Shown here: positions 14,644-19,410 of the stretch, one piece after another | How positions within the stretch are numbered: the first letter of the stretch is position 1 | Layout: each line of letters opens with the position of its first letter | NCBI GenBank assembly: GCA_946479515.1 | Contig: CAMLGF010000071.1 | Coordinates: forward strand, 1 to 19,410 | Origin: an uncultured Pseudomonadota bacterium | GTDB taxonomy: Bacteria > Pseudomonadota > Gammaproteobacteria > Steroidobacterales > Steroidobacteraceae | Direction of reading: 5' to 3' | DNA length: 19,410 bases | Notes under the pieces: model-generated | Told to the model about the DNA's origin: nothing | What the model saw: only the letters and a program-made list of their open reading frames with translations | The model's database searches: none | Position numbers and translations under genes: made by a program

Positions 14644-15729
14644 CGGGGGTGCGACCGAGTCTCGCTTGACCAGCACATAGGGCACGAGATGGTCCACCGG
14701 CTGCGTGGCGTGGCGATCCTTGGGCCGGCGGATCTTGTGCAGCAGCAGATTGATGGCGGCCTCGGCCATGGCGGCAATGGGCTGGCGGATCGTGGTGAGT
14801 TCCGGCCAGACGGTGGTGGCAATGGGCGTGTCGTCGAAGCCGACCACCGACAGGTCCCTGGGCACGTCGAGACCGCGCCGGTGCGCCACGGAAATGGCGG
14901 CCGCCGCCATGTCGTCGTTGCTGGCGAAAATGGCCGTGGGGATGCGCTTGCGCGCCAGCAGTTTCTCGGCAGCCTCCAGGCCCGATTTGTACGAGAAGTA
15001 GCCCTGCACCACGAGCGCCGGATCGACCTCGATGCCGCTCTCGTTCATGGCGGCCTCGAAACCCGCCAGGCGCTGCGCACTCGCAGTCTGGGTAGGTTGA
15101 CCCTTGATGAAGGCGATGCGCGAATGCCCCAGCGAGACGAGGTGCAGGGTCATCTCGCGCGCGGCATGGAAGTCATCGATGCGCACGCAGGACACGTCGT
15201 CGCGCGCGCGGCCGGTGGCCAGGGCCACCGCGGGTACGCCCTCGGCGGCGAACGCGGCCGCGATGGACTTCGATTCGCACAGCGGCGGCGGCAGGATCAC
15301 GCCGGTGATGCCCTCGGAGAGTTTCTGCGCGGCGGCCTTCTCGGCGGCAGGTTTGAGATTGTCCCAGCGGTCCAGCACCAGTTGCGCGGCGGCACGGTGC
15401 GAGCCATCGAGCGCACCCACCAGCATCTCACTGAGGTACGAGGCGCTCGGGTTCGAATAGATAAGCGCGATGCGCACGTCGCGCGCGCCGGCCAGCACGC
15501 GCGCGGCCGGATTGGGGCGGTAGTTGAGCGTGCGAACCGCTTCCATGACCAGCTCGCGCGTGGTGTCGCGGACGTTGCTCTCGCCGTTGATCACGCGCGA
15601 GACCGTCATGGGGGAAACGTTGGCGTAGCGCGCCACTTCGTGAATGGTCACGGCGCTGCCCTTGCGGCGGCCGCTGCGCTCGCCGACGCGCGGTGTGCCG
15701 TCGCTGCTGCGATCCTCTGACTCGCTCAA
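14632..15729 (-). CDS. LacI/GalR-family transcriptional regulator (probable xylose/xylan operon regulator)
   Basis: The 365-residue product has a LacI-type helix-turn-helix at about 28-47 (VTIHEVARYANVSPMTVSRV). The hinge-helix region RPNPAARVLAG (71-81) follows. The rest is a periplasmic-binding-like effector domain: IALIYSNPSASYLSEML, GVILPPPL, HSRIAFIKGQ, FASNDDMAAAAISVAHRRGLDVPRD and VVGFDDTPIA. The start is a TTG supported by a good Shine-Dalgarno, which leaves a charged 26-residue tail before the DNA-binding domain. It diverges from the GH67 gene across 57 bases holding a perfect palindrome, and lies beside the transporter-xyl operon. A repressor relieved by xylose, xylo-oligosaccharide or a glucuronate derivative is the natural inference; the effector cannot be read from sequence. 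Confidence 0.94.
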   Translation of the reverse strand: MSESEDRSSDGTPRVGERSGRRKGSAVTIHEVARYANVSPMTVSRVINGESNVRDTTRELVMEAVRTLNYRPNPAARVLAGARDVRIALIYSNPSASYLSEMLVGALDGSHRAAAQLVLDRWDNLKPAAEKAAAQKLSEGITGVILPPPLCESKSIAAAFAAEGVPAVALATGRARDDVSCVRIDDFHAAREMTLHLVSLGHSRIAFIKGQPTQTASAQRLAGFEAAMNESGIEVDPALVVQGYFSYKSGLEAAEKLLARKRIPTAIFASNDDMAAAAISVAHRRGLDVPRDLSVVGFDDTPIATTVWPELTTIRQPIAAMAEAAINLLLHKIRRPKDRHATQPVDHLVPYVLVKRDSVAPPKKS

Positions 15730-15734
15730 TCGGA

Positions 15735-15741
15735 CCTCACC
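15735..15741 (-). promoter_or_regulatory. Shine-Dalgarno that decides the TTG start of the LacI gene
   Basis: GGTGAGG on the - strand lies five bases before TTG 15729. No ATG or GTG exists in frame between it and the helix-turn-helix that would fit better; the GTG at residue 27 would begin within the DNA-binding domain edge. Confidence 0.6.
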
Positions 15742-15762
15742 AGCCTCTGGCGAAACCTTGCC

Positions 15763-15774
15763 GTTAACGTTAAC
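15763..15774. promoter_or_regulatory. Candidate LacI-family operator between regulator and alpha-glucuronidase genes
   Basis: GTTAACGTTAAC is a perfect 12-bp palindrome with the central CG typical of LacI-family operators. It lies 12 bases before the GH67 start codon and 33 bases before the regulator's TTG. Bound protein here could block transcription of both divergent genes, giving autoregulation and control of GH67/CE15. Confidence 0.7.
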
Positions 15775-15786
15775 AATAGTTCCACG

Positions 15787-17955
15787 ATGAAGCCCCGTCC
15801 ACTGCTCGCCGCGCTAGCGGCACTCATTTTTTCCTCTTCTGTCATGGCGGAGGACGGTTATGACTTATGGCTGCGCAATCCGCCGCTCTCCGGCACCCGG
15901 CTGGAGCAGGCACGCAGCCGGATCACCCAGCTGGTGGCCCCGCACGGCGGTTCGACCCTCCTCGAGACGGCGGCCCGGGAGTTCGAGCGCAGCGCCGCGC
16001 AGTCCCTGGCCGGCGGCCTCTCGTTGAGCGACGCTCCCACGCGCGACGGCGCCGTGATTCTCGGCACCCCGGCCGCGTCGGCGCAGATCGCGGCCCTGTC
16101 GCTGCCACTGCAGCCGCTCGGCGAGGAGGGTTATCTGATCCGCAGCGCCACGGTCGAGGGGCACCGGGCGACCGTGATCGCCGCCAATTCGGACGTGGGC
16201 GTGCTGTACGGCGTGTTTCATTTTTTCAGGCTGCTGCAGACCGGCCAGTCCCTGGACGCACTCGACGTCGCCTCGCAGCCGCGCACGAAGCTGCGGCTGC
16301 TCAACCACTGGGACAATCTCGATCAGCACGTGGAGCGCGGTTACGCCGGCCAGTCGATCTGGAACTGGCACAAGCTGCCGGGGTGGATGGATCCGCGCTA
16401 CGAAGACTACGCACGCGCCTGCGCGTCCATCGGCATCAATGGCACGGTGCTGACCAATGTGAATGCCAACGCCACCAGCCTCACGCCGGCGTACATCGAG
16501 AAGACCCGGGCGCTGGCCTCGGTGATGCGTCGCTACGGCATCCGCGTGTATCTCACCGCGCGCTTCAGCGCGCCCATCGAGCTCGGCGGCCTCAAGACCG
16601 CCGACCCCCTCGACCCCGCGGTGCGCGCCTGGTGGCGGGCGAAGATCGACGAGATCTACGCGGCGATTCCCGATTTCGGCGGCTTTCTGGTGAAGGCCAA
16701 TTCGGAGGGCCAGCCGGGCCCGCAGGACTACCGGCGCACGCATGCGGACGGCGCCAACATGCTGGCGCAAGCCGTGGGCCCGCATGGCGGCGTGGTGATG
16801 TGGCGCGCGTTCGTGTACTCGAACGAGACGCCGACCGATCGCGCCAAGCAGGCCTATGACGAATTCGTGCCGTTGGACGGCAAGTTCGCCGACAACGTGC
16901 TCGTGCAGGTGAAGAACGGTCCCATCGACTTCCAGCCGCGCGAGCCCTTCCATCCGCTGTTCGGCGCCATGCCGAAAACGCCGCTGATGATGGAATTCCA
17001 GATCACCAAGGAATATCTCGGCTTTTCGACGCACCTGGCCTACCTCGGTCCGCTGTTCGAGGAGGCCCTGGATGCCGACACGCGCGTGCAGGGCAGGGGC
17101 TCGACCGTCGCGAAGGTGATCGATGGCGAACTGCACGGCTACCGGTACACGGGCATGGCCGGCGTCGCCAACATCGGTTCGGATCGCAGCTGGAGCGGCT
17201 CGATCTTCGATCAGGCCAACTGGTATGCGTTCGGGCGGCTCGCCTGGAATCCCGAACTTGCCTCGCGGGACATCGCCGACGAATGGGTACGCCTGACTTT
17301 CACCGACGATCCGGCGTTCGTGCAGCCGGTGGTCGACATGATGATGGGTTCGCGCGAGGCCGTGGTGGATTACATGACGCCGCTCGGCCTGGCGCATCTC
17401 ATGGGCACCGGACATCACTACGGCCCGGCCCCCTGGGTGAACGATCTCGGGCGCGCCGACTGGAACCCGACCTACTATCACCGGGCCGACGCCAACGGCA
17501 TCGGCTTCGATCGCGGCCCCCCGGCGAAGGGACGAGGCGGCAGCAACGCCACCGCGCAGTACGCACCCGAAGTGGCGAAGCAGTTCAACGACGTGAGCAA
17601 GACGCCGGAACAGTTCCTGCTGTGGTTCCACCATCTGCCGTGGACGTACAAGGTCTCCTCGGGCCGCACGCTGTGGGACGAACTCGTGTTCCGCTACACA
17701 CGCGGTGTCGAAAAGGTGGCGCGGATGCAGGAAACCTGGGAGCGCATGCGTCCCTATGTCGACCAGGAACGATTCGAACAGGTGAAGGCCTATCTGGCGA
17801 TCCAACGCCACGAGGCACAGTGGTGGCGCGATGCCTGTATTGCCTACTTTCAAAGCATCAACGGCCTGCCGCTGCCGGCGGGCTTTGCACCACCCCGGCA
17901 CCCGCTCGAGTATTACCAGGCCCTGAAATTTCCCTACGCGCCCGGCCGCGGATGA
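15787..17955 (+). CDS. aguA: Periplasmic alpha-glucuronidase, glycoside hydrolase family 67
   Basis: The 722-residue protein begins with a type I signal peptide (cleavage probably after SSVMA, residue 21) and continues EDGYDLWLR, the usual GH67 N-terminus. The catalytic barrel holds RLLNHWDNLDQHVERGYAG (170-188), the general acid E307 in KANSEGQPGP, and the base pair D381 in NGPIDFQPREP and E409 in QITKEYLG. D381 and E409 are 28 residues apart, as in Cellvibrio and Geobacillus enzymes (D365/E393, D364/E392). GH67 enzymes remove (4-O-methyl)-D-glucuronic acid from the non-reducing terminal xylose of xylo-oligosaccharides by inversion. Export sets it apart from the intracellular Geobacillus type and implies oligosaccharide entry by an outer-membrane receptor. 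It is followed by the CE15 gene after 72 bases. Confidence 0.96.
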   Translation: MKPRPLLAALAALIFSSSVMAEDGYDLWLRNPPLSGTRLEQARSRITQLVAPHGGSTLLETAAREFERSAAQSLAGGLSLSDAPTRDGAVILGTPAASAQIAALSLPLQPLGEEGYLIRSATVEGHRATVIAANSDVGVLYGVFHFFRLLQTGQSLDALDVASQPRTKLRLLNHWDNLDQHVERGYAGQSIWNWHKLPGWMDPRYEDYARACASIGINGTVLTNVNANATSLTPAYIEKTRALASVMRRYGIRVYLTARFSAPIELGGLKTADPLDPAVRAWWRAKIDEIYAAIPDFGGFLVKANSEGQPGPQDYRRTHADGANMLAQAVGPHGGVVMWRAFVYSNETPTDRAKQAYDEFVPLDGKFADNVLVQVKNGPIDFQPREPFHPLFGAMPKTPLMMEFQITKEYLGFSTHLAYLGPLFEEALDADTRVQGRGSTVAKVIDGELHGYRYTGMAGVANIGSDRSWSGSIFDQANWYAFGRLAWNPELASRDIADEWVRLTFTDDPAFVQPVVDMMMGSREAVVDYMTPLGLAHLMGTGHHYGPAPWVNDLGRADWNPTYYHRADANGIGFDRGPPAKGRGGSNATAQYAPEVAKQFNDVSKTPEQFLLWFHHLPWTYKVSSGRTLWDELVFRYTRGVEKVARMQETWERMRPYVDQERFEQVKAYLAIQRHEAQWWRDACIAYFQSINGLPLPAGFAPPRHPLEYYQALKFPYAPGRG

Positions 17956-17971
17956 GGCGCGGCGGCCGTGC

Positions 17972-17992
17972 CCATTGGCCCATTGCCAATGG
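17972..17992 (+). repeat. Inverted repeat/hairpin in the GH67-CE15 intergenic gap
   Basis: CCATTGGC (17972-17979) and GCCAATGG (17985-17992) form a perfect 8-bp stem around CCATT. There is no following T-tract, so it is not a standard terminator. It lies 17 bases after the GH67 stop and 35 before the CE15 start. It could protect or mark a processing point in the shared mRNA, or be a protein-binding palindrome. Confidence 0.6.
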
Positions 17993-18027
17993 CCGATCGC
18001 GACGCACCGGCAGGAAGGAGACGCAGA

Positions 18028-19359
18028 ATGCGCGACGTAAACTGGTTAGGCGTGCTGGCGCTGTCCGCATCCGCGGCGTTCGCCGCGAGCACGGGGCAGA
18101 ACCTGCCGCCGCCGCGCGATCTCACCGCCGAGCAGGATCATCGGCTCATGCTGGACCAGCTGGGGATTCGCTCGATCCGCCAGGGCGTCAATGGCCGCGA
18201 TCCCGATGCCCCCAACGCGGCGAACTACGACGAGGCCAGGGGCAATCCCTATCCCGAGCTGCCCGAAGTCCTGCGCTTCGACGACGGCAGGGCGGTCGGT
18301 AACGCGGGCGACTGGCGCGAGCGCCGCGCCGAGATCGTCGAGCATTTCGATCGCGAGGTGTACGGGCGCATGCCCGCCAATGTTCCCGGCGTCACGTGGA
18401 CCGTGCGGGAGACGCGCGAGCACCAGGAGGGCGGTGTCACGGTGTTCACGCGCAAGCTCATCGGCGTCACGAAGAACACCGACTATCCACTCATCGAAGT
18501 GAACATCGAAGCCGAGCTGACCGTGCCCCGGAATGCGAAGAACGTGCCGGTGATCGTCGAGTTCTTTCCGTTCGAGTTCCGCGGGCGTTTTCCTCCGCCG
18601 CCGTCACCCACCTGGCAGGAGCAGGTGCTTGCCAGGGGCTGGGCGTACGCCGTGCTCTCCACCAGCTCGATTCAGGCGGACAACGGTGCCGGACTCACCC
18701 GCGGCATCATCGGCCTGGTGAACAAGGGCCAGCCACGCAAGCCCGAAGACTGGGGCGCGCTGCGCGCCTGGGCATGGGGCGCGTCGCGCCTGCTCGACTA
18801 TCTGGAAACCGTGCCGGAAGTGGATGCGAAGCGTGCCGTGATCGAAGGCGTATCGCGCTTCGGCAAGGCGGCGCTGGTCACCATGGCTTATGAGCCGCGG
18901 TACGCCATCGGTTTCATCGGCAGCTCGGGAATGGGCGGCGCGGCGCTGCATCGCCGGCGCATCGGTGAGCTGCTGGAGAACGTGGCGAGCAGTGGCGAAT
19001 ACCACTGGATGGCGGGCAACTACCTCAAGTACGCCGGGCCGCTGACCGCGAAGGATCTGCCCGTCGATTCACACGAGCTGATAGCGCTGGCGGCGCCCCG
19101 GCCGCTGTTCATCGGCGCCGGCAATCCGGCGCAGGGCGATGCCTGGGTGGATCCGCGTGGCATGTTCATGGCGACCGTCGCGGCAGGTCCGGTCTACCGG
19201 CTGCTGGGCAAGCGCGCATTGGACACGGACGTGTTTCCGCCCGTCGAGACGCCGCTGACAGAGGGTGATCTCGCGTACCGGCAGCACGCCGGCGGCCACA
19301 CTTCCGGGCCCAATTGGCCTATCTTCCTCGACTTCGCCGCGCGGTATTTTGGGAGCGGT
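18028..19359 (+). CDS. CE15-type glucuronoyl esterase (3' end lost in a poly-G run)
   Basis: An ATG with AAGGAG seven bases upstream opens a frame that runs to the window end, about 444 residues before the G run. A signal peptide is visible (cleavage near AAFAA, residue 20), so the enzyme is exported. The alpha/beta-hydrolase shows the CE15 nucleophile motif GVSRFGK (S276), YHWMAGNYLKYAG (326-337), APRPLFIGAGNPAQGDAWVDPRGMF (356-380) and the catalytic histidine H424 in AGGHTSGPNWPIFLDFAARYF. CE15 enzymes cleave the ester between (4-O-methyl)glucuronic acid of xylan and lignin alcohols. The canonical Glu about 23 residues after the serine is replaced by Ser299, so the acid is probably elsewhere (D371 is a candidate). 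The fold ends close to F441, so only a few natural residues are probably missing. Likely co-transcribed with the GH67 gene. Confidence 0.9.

Positions 19360-19410
<51 letters not shown>

Noticed and set aside
15865..17901. 678-codon open frame on the - strand opposite the alpha-glucuronidase
   Set aside because: Its product is rich in Arg, His and Gly with no recognisable domain, and it lies exactly antisense to a clear GH67 gene; high GC makes such frames common.

Overview
The window is high-GC, densely coding DNA from a Gram-negative proteobacterium. The evidence is a TonB-dependent outer-membrane receptor, a Tat-type signal, type I signal peptides and a Caulobacter/Xanthomonas-style catabolic gene set. 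I lean to a gammaproteobacterium (Xanthomonadales or Steroidobacteraceae-like), but a Caulobacterales relative cannot be excluded from the sequence alone. No RNA genes, insertion sequences, CRISPR arrays or prophage genes are visible. There is no gene-free stretch above 300 bases; the longest gap is 14473-14631.

Left block (1-5003, + strand): the C-terminal part of a TonB-dependent receptor, cut by the window edge, is closed by a strong intrinsic terminator. After it come a JmjC/cupin-like putative oxygenase, a flavin-dependent tryptophan-halogenase family protein and a SapC-family protein. Enzymes of these types often sit beside TonB-dependent receptors for sugars, and their joint role is not established.

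Middle block (14472-4982, - strand): a tightly packed eight-gene operon. Its order is XylE-like sugar/H+ symporter, xylX, xylA, xylB, xylC, xylD, a UxuB-like fructuronate reductase, and a Tat-exported Dabb-domain protein. The five xyl genes encode the whole oxidative (Weimberg) route from D-xylose to 2-oxoglutarate, in the same XABCD order as Caulobacter. Gene junctions are short gaps or overlaps, which implies co-transcription and translational coupling. The operon's last gene overlaps the tail of the convergent SapC gene by 22 bp.

Right block (14632-19410): a LacI-family regulator (- strand) diverges from a periplasmic GH67 alpha-glucuronidase and a CE15-type glucuronoyl esterase (+ strand). 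A perfect 12-bp palindrome with a central CG lies between the divergent genes. A related 14-bp imperfect palindrome lies upstream of the transporter operon, so one regulator may control both units.

Taken together the right two blocks form a glucuronoxylan side-chain and xylose utilisation locus. The CE15 enzyme would cut lignin-glucuronoxylan esters, and GH67 would remove (4-O-methyl)glucuronic acid from xylo-oligosaccharides. The symporter would bring in xylose, XylBCDXA would oxidise it to 2-oxoglutarate, and UxuB would take part in uronate breakdown. Xylanase, xylosidase, UxaC and UxuA are not in this window. The last 51 bases are a pure G run that looks like a sequencing or assembly artefact and hides the natural end of the esterase gene.
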